Shown piece by piece: positions 1-10,800 of a stretch of 64,000 nucleotides of DNA. Both the position numbers and the translations under genes were made by a program. The stretch is from NCBI GenBank assembly GCA_003255025.1, contig QANY01013280.1, forward strand, positions 310,001 to 374,000, read 5' to 3'. Under the pieces are notes generated by a model. The model was not told the DNA's origin and made no database searches. It was given only the letters and a program-made list of their open reading frames with translations. The stretch is from Datisca glomerata. Taxonomy: Eukaryota; Streptophyta; Magnoliopsida; Cucurbitales; Datiscaceae. The stretch's first letter is position 1; each line of letters starts with the position of its first letter.

Positions 1-870
1 GTTCTTCTTTCATAAAAGTTAATGGTAGTTTTTCATATGAAAAATTACCGATCATTTGTTTTCGAAACTGGGTCAGATCGACCCACCGTGAGGGGCCGGA
101 TCCGGATCCGAGTTTTAGGATTTAATCAAAAGAGAAGATTTATATCTCAAATTTACACAGAAAGGGTTTGGTATTTGTGCAATAGGCATCCCGTCCTAGC
201 CTGAATTTTTTTGATCTTGTCCCGTCCAACGGGACTTTGATTAGTCAATAGGATGAGATCGTCCCCGTCCCGGAATAAAAACCCCATCTCAGTCCCCTCT
301 TACGGGACGGTCTCTCGTGATGAGTCTCATGGGACGGGACGAACACTGTCCATGCAGTATTGCAGCCAGACAATGTTGTTTGCAACACTGCCTAGGGAGC
401 GTTGTTGCAAACTTGTCGGAGGGGCATGTCGGAACAGGTTCAGGCGGGACAAAAATTTCGGTCTGACTAAGAAATCAATCCCAATCGTCGACCGAACGGG
501 ATTAGGACCGGACAGAAATCTAAAAAATTCGAGTTTGGAACATGATCTCTCACTAGGACCAAGACGAGATCAGGAGGCATTTCCAGTTTGGAAGTTTTGA
601 TGAAGCTTACAGTGCAAGGACAAGAGCGTATTTGGAGGTTAGAATTTGATGGATAAAGTGGACTCGGTATGAAAAAGAGGGAAGCTCGAATGTCAACAAT
701 TTCTCAATTTTATTTTCTTTTAATATGAGGGTAATTAAAACTTAAAAAGAAAAGAAACCCGGCTGCGTATTGGGTCGCAGTCTATTACACGACGTATTGG
801 CCGAATCGTTGTGCATACTTGCAAGTTATAACGAAATAAAAAGCCCGTGAAGTTGGGAGGAGAAATCATC
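1..870. other. Intergenic, no gene recognised
   Basis: I see no supported gene here. Two open frames, at 22-204 and 253-600 on the plus strand, have no recognisable domain, and their amino-acid make-up looks like translated non-coding DNA. The stretch at about 190-350 is unusually rich in GTCCCG and CGGGAC words, including a short perfect inverted pair at 219-235. This may be the worn end of a small non-autonomous DNA transposon, but I found no matching terminal repeat or target duplication. Confidence 0.5.
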
Positions 871-879
871 ATGTCATCA

Positions 880-1153
880 ATCAAGCCCTAACTACCACCT
901 GTCTCAGACCATCAGTTTCCCTCCATTTCTCCATCTTCCCCATTCTTCATTTTTTTTGTTATAATTCTTACCCATTCTCCCCGAGCCCTAGCGTAGCAGC
1001 TTAGTGGACGTCCCGCCGCGCACCGCACCACGGACGGTGTAGCTCACCGCCCTGAATGTGCTCCGTCGAACTCTGTTATGCTCCGTCAAGCTCCTCTGTT
1101 ATGCGCCGTTGTTCTCCATAGAACCAGGTCCCCACAGCAGAGCTCTTGAAGCG
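880..1153 (+). promoter_or_regulatory. Possible promoter and 5' UTR exon of the transposase-derived gene
   Basis: This is a GC-richer, pyrimidine-rich stretch upstream of the gene at 2.4-6.5 kb. It ends at a strong consensus donor (GCGG followed by GTAAGT at 1154). A leader exon with an intron in the 5' UTR, spanning the CT microsatellite and about 1.2 kb, would fit common plant gene structure. No coding frame is needed to explain it. This is inferred from position and the splice signal only. Confidence 0.35.
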
Positions 1154-1269
1154 GGTAAGTAAATCTTTCGCAAATTGCTCAGATTGGACGAGCAGTGATG
1201 TTCGTATTCACTGGTAAAGTCGTCTTACTCTTCCCCGTAGTGTTTGCTGCGTTTCGCTCACCGTCCATG

Positions 1270-1271
<2 letters not shown>

Positions 1272-1317
<46 letters not shown>
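1272..1317. repeat. (TC)n microsatellite
   Basis: An uninterrupted TC dinucleotide tract of about 23 units lies between the putative 5' UTR exon and the coding exons. CT tracts of this kind are common in plant promoters and leader introns. The apparent minus-strand protein rich in Arg-Glu is simply a translation of this tract. Confidence 0.95.
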
Positions 1318-1319
<2 letters not shown>

Positions 1320-1760
1320 CGACTCTTTCTTTCCTTCTTCTCTGAGTATTTGAGAATAAGTTTTTTTTTCACTTGATCATTACTTTTTGTAATTATCAAT
1401 ATTTAGTAAGCTTATTCAGGTAATGCCGCGTAAGCTTTGGAACAAGGGATTACAATGTCAAGCATTATTCCTTCAATCTCATCTTCTGAAGCTTGGCTTT
1501 TGGTTAGACGTTTAGGGCAAACTCAAAGTAAACCGAGTCGTGTTTACCCTGTATTATAAGGTGTTATAGGACAGCGACAGAAAGTTGGCCACTTTGAAAG
1601 AAATTACTGGGACTGTATTAGAAATAATACGACGAATCCAATTTGTCTCTGTCTATGTAAATAATGATGTGTGGCATTGGGTGAGAGAAAGTAAACGTTA
1701 AAGAGAACCAGAAGAGCTCGTGCGACTTAAACGCTGAAAGCGTAGGCAAGTTTTGACTAT

Positions 1761-1814
1761 GATGCCATTCACATGGAATCATCAAATGATGCCATTCACA
1801 TGGCATCATCAAAT
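1761..1814. repeat. 27-bp tandem duplication containing a perfect hairpin
   Basis: Two adjacent 27-bp units (1761-1787 and 1788-1814) differ at one base. In the second unit, GATGCCAT and ATGGCATC flank a TCAC loop, so it can fold into a perfect 8-bp stem. A second small duplication of an 18-19-bp pyrimidine-rich unit follows at about 1895-1931. Both lie in the putative 5' intron of the downstream gene. Confidence 0.85.
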
Positions 1815-2097
1815 GATGCAAGTATTGGATAAGAATCTACAGTGCACTAGAACGCCTTGTCGACGATCCTTTACTCCAACAACATCTAGTGCTCCTTGCC
1901 CTTCTTACTAACCCTTGCCCTTCTTACTAAGACTACAAAATGTTCTTGTTAGTTATGGTCAATACCAGTTAGATAAGCAATGATTTCAAATTCAGAGCCT
2001 AAGTGTATTATGGCAACTTTATGTAAGGCAAAGTTTGTTTTCTTTGAGGGAGGGTGGGATGGACAGAGGCAGAAATGAGATGAGAGAATTAGGGCTG

Positions 2098-2272
2098 ATA
2101 AAACATTATGTATATAAAATGCGGTTCGGTTCGGTTTGGTCACAGAAACTGCTGGCCGCACCAGACCACACGCTTCTTGTGAAATTAGCATTGAACCGAA
2201 CCGCCAAAACTATCAATTCAACTGAACCGTGACGGTTCGGGTTGGTTTGGATGGTTTTTCTTACACCCCTAG
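2098..2272. mobile_element. Small GGTTCGG-rich non-autonomous element (hAT-like MITE candidate)
   Basis: This stretch is dominated by GGTTCGGTT words on the left and their complement (AACCGAACC) on the right, so it is partly self-complementary. The right edge, ACACCCCTAG, is the reverse complement of a hAT-like CTAGGGGTGT end. The left edge has a weak TAGGGCTG counterpart. I found no clean 8-bp target duplication, so the family assignment is tentative. A related but separate element occurs at 29047-29420. Confidence 0.5.
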
Positions 2273-2412
2273 TGTAATGCTGATACATCCTATCAAAATA
2301 AGATATAGGTTGACATTTGTTTTTGCCAGTTTCGTTAATAGATTGGTTTAATCTGGAGCATGATTTCTTGAGTTGATGTGGTACCAAAGGCACATCTAGA
2401 GGTTTCATTGAG

Positions 2413-5400
2413 ATGGAAATGTACGACGAAAATGAGGATATGGCTGGCATGCAGGCAGAACCTTCGACGTTTGAAATGAATATTGATGGTGTATTTGATG
2501 AAGCTCGTTATGATAGAGAAATTTGTGAGGACATTTTTGTTTGAAATATGTACTTTATGTTTTCTTAGTGAAAATGTATTTACTTCCATTTTGATGATTA
2601 CGTTGCATGTGCATTATTATTGATTATGATTTCGTTCATAATACGTTGCAACTTCTCGTGGTTTCACTACTAACATTAATTTGTTTTATTATGAATAGGT
2701 TATGATGGTTGATGATAAGAAGAAATCACTTCGCAAATTAATGGCATCGACGGATCCTCCAGTTCTATCTACTTGTGCACCTCGCAGGAACAGTTCTCTT
2801 CGCAAGGTGACTTCGATAAAGCCTTCAAGACTTGAAGCCCCACTTCAAAACCTTTTAGATACACCTGCAAATCGCACAAGAGGATCTTTTCATAGGCTTG
2901 CTTCAAATTTTCCACAAGAAACGCTGGCGCAAAACCTCCTAGATTCACCAATAATACACACTAGGGGATCCTTAGGTGCAAAATCTCCCCTCCAAAACCT
3001 CCCACATGAAGCCCCAAATGACAACCTCCTAGATTCACCGGCCACTCGGGTTAGAGGAGCACTTCCCAGGATGTCTTCCGTACAGGGATCTCTAGAACAT
3101 CAAATCCCTTCCCAAAATGATTTTAATGAATTTATGAGGACTACTAGGAGATCACTTCATAGTTTGGTACAAGGAGCAAGCTCTCATGAATGTAACCTAT
3201 CAGAAATGCCCGAAACACCAATTTCCACATCCAATGAAAATCCTCATAAACTTAAAAGGAAGAGAGGTATAACCAAACCCAAGATTAATGTTGTCGAGGC
3301 TAGGAGATCACTTCATAATTTGGTACAGGGAGAAAACTGTCATGAACCTAACCTATCCGAAATTCCCGAAACACCAATTTCAACATCCAATGAAAATCCT
3401 CATAAACCTAAAAAGATGAGGGGTAAAAACAAAATGAGGACTGCTCTGTTGGAGGATAGGAGATCGTTGCATGATTTGGTACAAGGAGAAAGCTCTTATG
3501 AACTTAACCTGTCAGAAATTCCCGAAACGCCAATTTCAACTTCTGATGAAAATCCTCATAAACCTAAAAAGAAGAGGGGCATAACCGAAATGACGACTAG
3601 TGTTATGGAGGCTACTAGTCGGTCTATAGTTAAGGTCAATAATTTAGGGCAACCAATAGGTGATGAATCTGTCAGACTATCCTCCTTTTTAGGGCCTCTT
3701 GTGCGGGAGATTGTACCCGTGACACTTGCTGATTGGAGGAAGCTATCTGAAGGAATGAAAGAGACCTTGTGGAATTTGATAAAGGTATCTTTTGTTTTTT
3801 CTCTCAATTATAGATCGTTTTTATGCAATGCAATTATAGTTAAGTTTGTATGTGTTGACAATGCTAGACAAGATATGAGGTCGATGACTTGTCGAAAAAG
3901 AGTCTATTTAATCAAATGGGTTCGCTTTGGGGTTCTTCCAAGTCAAGGCTCATTGCCAAAATCAGAGAAGCACGTGATGAAGAAGAATTACTTCAACTTA
4001 AGCCAGACAATATTGAATCGATCCATGAATGGAAGGATTTTGTGAAAGCTAAAACTAGTATAGAATTTGAGGTAAAAATTTCATAAATAATAATAGTTAA
4101 TCTTTTATTACTGGATGACATATTGATGTGTCTATGTTTTAGGCCAAAAGTGAAAGATTTAGGCAGATGAGAAAGAAACAGATTCCGCACACATGCAGCC
4201 GAAAAGGATTTGCTCGTTTGCTTGATGAAATGGTGATCCATGGTAGTAATTTATGCTTATAGTATTTTGTTATTTGTATTTACTTGTGGCTTGTATTTTC
4301 TTTCAGAAGAAAAGTTCTGAAGATCCAGATTCCGTATCAAGAGTTGATGTTTGGATCAAAGCCCACGTGAAAAAGAATGGTGAACCTGTAAACTCAGCAG
4401 CTGCTGAAACAATTGTGAGAAATCTTTGAAGTGTAATCTTGCGATGTTCTTACAAGTTTAATATGTATGGAAAAATTTAATTTCCACCCACATTTTGTAC
4501 ACTTGTCAAATCTTGTAGAGTAAATTGAAACAACTTGGGGAGGATCCAGCATTGATTCCTGTACGTGATATTAGAGAAGATGCCATTTCTAAAGTTCTTG
4601 GTCCTGAAAGAAATGGTCGATTAAGAGGACTTGGTAATAGAGCTACATTGACCAAGATTGCCATTTTAGCACAAAAAGACGAGAACATGAGGAAAATACA
4701 AGAAGAATATAAAGAATTGAAGGATGATTTGAAGCAGTTGCGATGCTTGGTCAGTGATTTAATGAAAAATCAGGTAAGTCTTTGATAAGCATTGGAATAA
4801 AATTAAGTAGTTATGCTTCTTAACACTCTTCTTATGTTGTAAGGTCCGATCAGGTGAAGAACAATCAAATTCAAATCTACATTCTCCACTGGTAAATTAT
4901 TGTCTTTCACTTACCGTCACTCACATACACGTTCGTTACTTTTTTTGTTATATATATATAAATATATATTATTCACCTATACTAATGAAGTAAATTTTTT
5001 ATCTTGTTGAAGAGTGTGAATGATGACTTACAGCCGACAACGTGTAAGCTATTAGATTGGCTTGGATCAGGGGAGATTGTTGCTGAAGGACGTTGGTCGT
5101 CGAGTGATCCGAATGCCCTTGTTCATAATATTCCTATTGGGGTTGATGCAATGAGAGTTTGGGTAGACGTTGTAAAGAAACCGGGAACATTTTTATGGAG
5201 GTCTATGACTAACATTGAAGAAGCGTTGAGAACTACAGTTGCATGGCCTGCTAAAATGGTCATCATGGGGTAAGTTCGAAGCACAATGAATATTAGTTGA
5301 AATGATTTCATGATTTAATTCATTGTGAGGTTTTTGGGTATTTGATATTTGTCTTTCTAATCTTTCCTTTTGAATCAAAATATTGAAATAGTAATAAATT

Positions 5401-6480
5401 CACTCTCGACAGTGGTATATGTTGTATATATAAATCTTGGATGTGAAAATACACGGAATTTACCCATGAAAACAAATGGTATAATAGGTGAAAAAAATTA
5501 TATACGTAGAGTAACTGGTTTTTGCAGGTTGATTGTGTCTTTGATATTAGTGGAGAGAATTAGCTCCCTATCCACAAACTTGTCAAGTATCTATGAACAA
5601 TTTTTGTTTTTGGTAAAATATGTTTAGAGAGCTAGTTGGAACCTCAGTTGCTATTTGGTATAATTTGTCTCTTTCATTCTGTCTGCTATTGGAGATTCCA
5701 AACTTGTCAAGGGTTAAGAATTGTGCCCTTTCTGGATATATTAGAAGGGTAGTATTGAGAATGTTGATGATCCATTACAAATTCACGACTGGGCTGACAG
5801 TATGACTAACTGCTACTAGGATTCAGTGTCGGCTCTGTTGGTTAAACAATGTTTGTGGCCGGACTTTTTTTGCCACAGTTTTGTACATTGATCCAAAATG
5901 TCGGAGCATGTCCAGAATGCTCACTTAATGCATGTCCAGTTTTTCCTTGTCTTTCCTAAGTACCAACAGGAAGACGGACAGAGACTTCACAGTATGGTGA
6001 AGGATTCTTGCTCTGTGCATTGCTTTCCCCTTTTTGCTAGACAGACAGGCTGGAACACATTGTTTTAGTGTTCATTCCTCATTGATTCTACCTAATCAAG
6101 TTCAGTAGTCTGACAAAGCAGGTTTGCACAAGAAGTTAAACACCTGTTATCGATTTATTTTTCCTCTGATCCTTTTCTGTTTTATTTTTTGTCATGTGAT
6201 GTGAGATAATAAGGTTATGTTTGGATCTCAGATCGGAGAGAGAGAAAAGTATAGTCATTTTTTTTATAATTGACTCATGTTGTATTTAGTATAATCTGTT
6301 TTTCTTTCATTTTACCCACTGTTGGAGATTCCAAACTTGTCAAGTATTAAGAATTGAAGTTACTATATTTTTTGTTGATGTTTCAAGTTGATTTTCACTC
6401 TGGCATTAATTTAGACTTTATGGAGCTAGTTTTCATTATAAATAACTGTTCTTTATTTACTTTACAGGTCGACAACATAA
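2413..6480 (+). CDS. Transposase-derived protein (plant Ptta/En/Spm Transposase_24 family-like), multi-exon
   Basis: I propose nine coding segments that keep one frame: 2413-2538, 2699-3784, 3868-4071, 4143-4232, 4307-4414, 4519-4773, 4844-4891, 5013-5269 and 6468-6480, about 728 residues. Most junctions are GT-AG. The first donor (GTTTGA) is weak, so translation may instead begin at ATG 2702. The N-terminal half is low-complexity, with short NLLD(S/T)P..RG repeats and three 52-residue modules. The middle (SLFNQMGSLWGSSKSRL, then KSERFRQMRKKQIPHT) resembles the plant transposase_24 domain. It is followed by a VDVWIKAH segment, a coiled-coil stretch, and a conserved C-terminal block KLLDWLGSGEIVAEGRW like the DUF8039-type domain of plant transposon proteins. 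These proteins occur both in CACTA transposons and as stand-alone host genes. I see no terminal repeats or tnpD-like transposase nearby, and every exon is open, so a domesticated copy is plausible. The host function is unknown. Confidence 0.75.
3146..3613 (+). repeat. Three 156-bp in-frame tandem repeats
   Basis: Units start at 3146, 3302 and 3458, each exactly 156 bp (52 codons). Each encodes RRSLHxLVQG, then NLSE(I/M)PETPISTS, then a lysine-rich ENPHK(L/P)K(R/K) stretch. The middle of the module is the best conserved part. The exact codon multiple keeps the exon open. The basic tail of each unit looks like a nuclear-localisation or DNA-contact patch, but that is inference. Confidence 0.95.
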
Positions 6481-7860
6481 GATTACTGTAAAGGTGACTA
6501 CAGACATGTCAATATCGATTTTTGTCAAAAGGATAGAAGGAAAGCTCATGTCAATATAACGTGAGAGGCTTTTGGAATATCTGAATTAATGGAACATACT
6601 GCTTGAGATCAGTTTTATTGTTTTTTTTTGGTATTTGTTCTTTAGATGACTTCAAAAAGTAATGAATTGACAAGGACTTTAGATGACTTTAAGTAGTAAT
6701 CAACGGGCAAAGACGTGTAGATATTTGAAATGTAGTTTCTAGTGGATCGTGTTATCGTAGGTAAGAAATTTGAAGAATTACGTTTGATATTGTTACCTTG
6801 AAATCTCTTTTTCTTTGAGTTACTTTGTGGTTTGGTTTATGGAGACATCTAATATCATGTATTTACTATTCTCAGAAAGAAAATGCTAGCACATGTTGAA
6901 ATGTGAATGCATTCATATGAGATGGTATATAAAGCTTATAACAAAAGAAAATAAATGATATCATTAAGGATTGAATTTTATTCGAGGAACATGAGATACA
7001 AAAAAGTAATAAGAGAGGCGTACAGATCAATCAGTCGTATGTGTCGACCAGTCAATTGTATCGGTCGCATTCTTGAATTTGGAATGAAAAGAGTAGTGCT
7101 AGTACGGAACACAAAATAAGATAACTTAGATCAGAATAACATTCACAGAAATGTTCTAACATGGAAAAAATTCATTCATTATGATCTAAAAATGATATGA
7201 TATCATCTATAACGATAGTAGAAACTAATAATGCCATGATAAACCTGTTCAACGATAGCGGTTGAAAAATTCTCATCACGCATCGAGCATATTTTCGTGT
7301 CTATGGGAGAGTTTTGCCGTCGCACAGTGCGTACTATATGGGGCACTATCATGGTGGATGCCTTGTGGGCCACTTGGGAAGTCCATAATCACTAAAATCA
7401 GTGGGGTGGGTTCAAATGTTTCTTCATTACTTATAATTGTGCATATCTTTGGACTTGAAAGGAGCCTTCACGTTTTCATGTGACATTCTCAAATTTATTT
7501 ATATTTGTTGTAAAATAAAAATAAAAACAGAAGAATCTCTCACCTACCCTTTAAAGGATTTTTGGCAGGAAGGAAAGGGATTTACTTCCTCTATGTAACT
7601 GGGTAATGTGTTAAAACTTGATTTCTTCAGTAATCAATATTATGTTTGCTTTGAGTAAAAGCACCATCTACAAAAAAAATAAAATTGATCTCTATAGCCA
7701 TCTCTTTGTAGACTTCGTTGATGGATGGACTGGAGGAGGTGTTTTTGCATTTCTACTGTCCTTTCCATCTACAGAAAGCAACACCAACACACAAAATTCA
7801 GTTCCTAAACAACCATGAAGGCCTTTTTTTTTTAAAAAGTAAATATGGTTTGTTTCATTT
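5274..7860. other. Long intron, 3' region and spacer before the kinesin gene
   Basis: The stretch from 5270 to 6467 reads as the last intron of the transposase-derived gene: GTAAGT donor, TTTACAG acceptor, then four codons and a stop. After 6480 I see only AT-rich DNA with no recognisable gene up to the kinesin stop codon at 7861. Short open frames at 7262-7483 and 7618-7818 show no domain. The plus-strand frame at 7718-8194 is antisense to the last kinesin exon. Confidence 0.55.
5654..6358. repeat. Diverged direct repeat pair of about 70 bp
   Basis: Segments at about 5654-5725 and 6287-6358 share a run centred on TTGGAGATTCCAAACTTG, with similar TTTGGTATAAT and TTTCATT flanks. They lie about 630 bp apart in the long last intron and differ by scattered substitutions, which indicates an old duplication. 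Confidence 0.7.
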
Positions 7861-10800
7861 CTACTTACTAGATTCAACTGGCTTCCCTCCAAGAGAAGTT
7901 CTTCGCGACCTATTTGATGTCGGAATGCCAGTAAGTGATTGCCTCCGGTTAGTCACCGTGCTTTCTGTAAGCGGAGACTTTACATCGTTCATATTGCACA
8001 TGTCTTTTACTGGAGTCGATATTTCCATCAAATTCGGTTGGTTCCTGGGATTTAACACCAAAAACATGGAAAAACAATTTATAACTATATCATTTATGAA
8101 TATGTCAATTTTTATGAATATATCATTGATTTCACACCAAAAAAACATGAGAAATCACTTTATGAATGTCAATTTTATTAACAGTAAAATGTGACAGATT
8201 GCAGTACAGACTATCATCATGCATATATCTTCATCAGGCAAACAATCAACAGATAGATAATAACAAATTGAATAAGGTTGACTCACCTCTTCTCAGAGCC
8301 ATTAATCAGCTTTCCAATGGTCCTTAATGATCTTCTAATTTGAGATCCTTTTCCATTAGAGATATGAATCAGGTTTGGCGTCACTGATGGATCAGTAGGG
8401 AAAGGAAGTTTTATTTGCATACGAGTTTGGAAGTCGTCTCTTGCAAGTTTAACTCTTTCAGGCGACTTTGGTAGATGAAGACTGGGAATTTGAGTTCTAG
8501 TTTCACTATAAGTTACTGGCTTTTGATAACTATTGCTAGTAGGACTTGGAACGGGTAGAGCCTGAAAGTCTAGGTTCTTTTTTGTATCTTCTGATCCTTT
8601 GATCTGTAAATGATCTTTCTTAACATGTCTTGGTCCTTCCAGGCTGAGTCTTCTTGATCGAGTCGGATAAATGGGCGTATTTATGTTTTCACCATTTGTT
8701 AGTTTCTCAGCTTTCAACATGCTGCCATTCTCAATGCTTAACCTCCGCGGACGAGGAGGAGTTCTCTCATTTACTTGCCTTGGTGATCTTGGTTCTTTTG
8801 CTTTGTTAATTAGTGTACTCTGTGCTTCCTTGCTTGCTAATGCCTTTTTAAGGCTCTCAACCTGAATGCCAAAAAATAATGAAAAGTAAACTCAATTTAC
8901 AGATATCTTAGGAAAAAGAAAGAGAATGAAACACAAAAAGAAAGAGAGGTGTTCATGGATTTTTGGACCCTAGGCTTATTTTCAACGAAATTTTGGTCTT
9001 TTTACAGGAAAAAGATAAAGTTGCCACTTTTATTTGAAATTTGCTGCTGAATTTAATGTCTGTTAGAACATGGTCTAGCCAATCTAGTGTTAATTTTAAT
9101 GTCAGAATGCTAGACCAATGTCTGACAGATTTTTTTTGCTAGACCATAGTTTAGCAAGAGATAACTTAGCATTTTCCCCTATAAAACATGCCACATTTCA
9201 TTAAAAACAGCTCAAGAGCAAAAAAAACATATTTTCTTTTCTCGATGATCCATCCCTTGGGTTTGAAATGTACTTTTAGGAAAGAACTCAATAGTATGAA
9301 AAAATTGCTTCCACTGTCTCCCTCTCTCATTCTTTCACATATTTTAGAAGAGATTTACCTCTGAATCATCGGTATTGTTGCAAAGAAAACACCTCACAAG
9401 GTCAAATAAATTTCAAACATAAATCCAACATAACTTAGTATAATCACTCGTTAACTTTCTTGAGAAATTTACTATGGAAAAGGTCCAGATTAAAACTATA
9501 TTGTCGATAGGAATTAGACACAGTGCAATCATCTAACAAAACATTGACAGTCAACTGCACTGCAGTTACCAATTCAACATCCCTTAGAAGAAATGTGCTT
9601 TCATCTTGACATATATGACTAAGATCTTAGTTGCAGATATTTTTCTTATATGCAATGACAAAGGTGGATTACTTTGGTACCTGTTCTTTAAGTTGAATGA
9701 TTTCACTGCTCTCCTTATTCAAACGAGCAGCTCCGAGTTCAACAGTTGAAACCCTCTGAGAAAACTTTAGAGTGCTAACAGTTTCACTAAAAGAATTTTC
9801 TTCTGGACTCAAATGAGCAAACATTAAGGTTTTAGCTTGCCCACCTGCAGAAAAAAAAGTTGAAAAAAATTAATACATTTTCCAAAAAAAAAAGTTTATC
9901 AAGTAACATTTTAGACTGCCTCATCACACAATCAATAATTTTGTTTTGAAATGATCAAACGAGTCATTAAACTATATCTGAACTGATGACTCATGCACTT
10001 CTGCTAAACAATCTTTTTGGTAAGTACTTCTGCTAAACAATCTTAAGCTTATTACATTGGAAAAGATACACTAGAATATGAAAGAAGAGGTACCTAAGGA
10101 GCCTTGCAACAGAAGTGTAAGTTTGCTGTTCCTGTATGGAATGTGAGAACTCTTCTGAGCCAAAGCCATAATGACATCTGCTAAACAAGAGAGAGACTTA
10201 TTGATATACTGTGCCTCCTTGAGCCTATCTCCTGTCACTTCAGATTTGTCCACCCGTTCACTTCCTGCAAGGTCTACCAAATGCAGGCAACTATAGAGAG
10301 TGCTTCCTGCAGTATCTTTGCCATGCACGTGGACTGTCAAAACACTACGCATTCACAAAGACGTTATATTAGGATTTAGATATAAACCAAGCTTTCCTTA
10401 TTTGTTCACTGTCCTTAAGTATCCGTTCCATGTAATAGGTTGAAGTAAGAAGTCGTTCCAAGAGAATTAGGATACTTGCCTGTGGGAGCGACTGCTGCAG
10501 GTGTTCATCGCTGTGGAACTGACCACACGATTCATCCCACCAATATTCATTAGCTTGAGAACATCAGTTGTAGACTTTACCGGATGAATAGTGGCATCTG
10601 GGAGATTCAAGCCATTGTTTTCTCTATTGCAGCTCCTAATCTCTAATTTGCGTTTAGTTAAGGACAAAAAGTAACACAAAAAATATATTTTGCATAGCAG
10701 AACAACTTTAAAAAACTGACTTCTTCTTCTTCATCTCTAAGATGCTTCTTTACAATCTTTAGTAAAATAATAGCTAAAATAAAAGGATATTTAGTAGTTG

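Noticed and set aside
253..600. A 115-codon plus-strand frame near the window start
   Set aside because: No domain, odd composition, and it overlaps GTCCCG-rich repeat-like sequence; not supported as a gene.
1208..1399. Minus-strand peptide rich in Arg-Glu repeats
   Set aside because: It is only the translation of the (TC)n microsatellite.
7718..8194. A 158-codon plus-strand frame
   Set aside because: It runs antisense to the last kinesin exon and its intron, and has no domain of its own.
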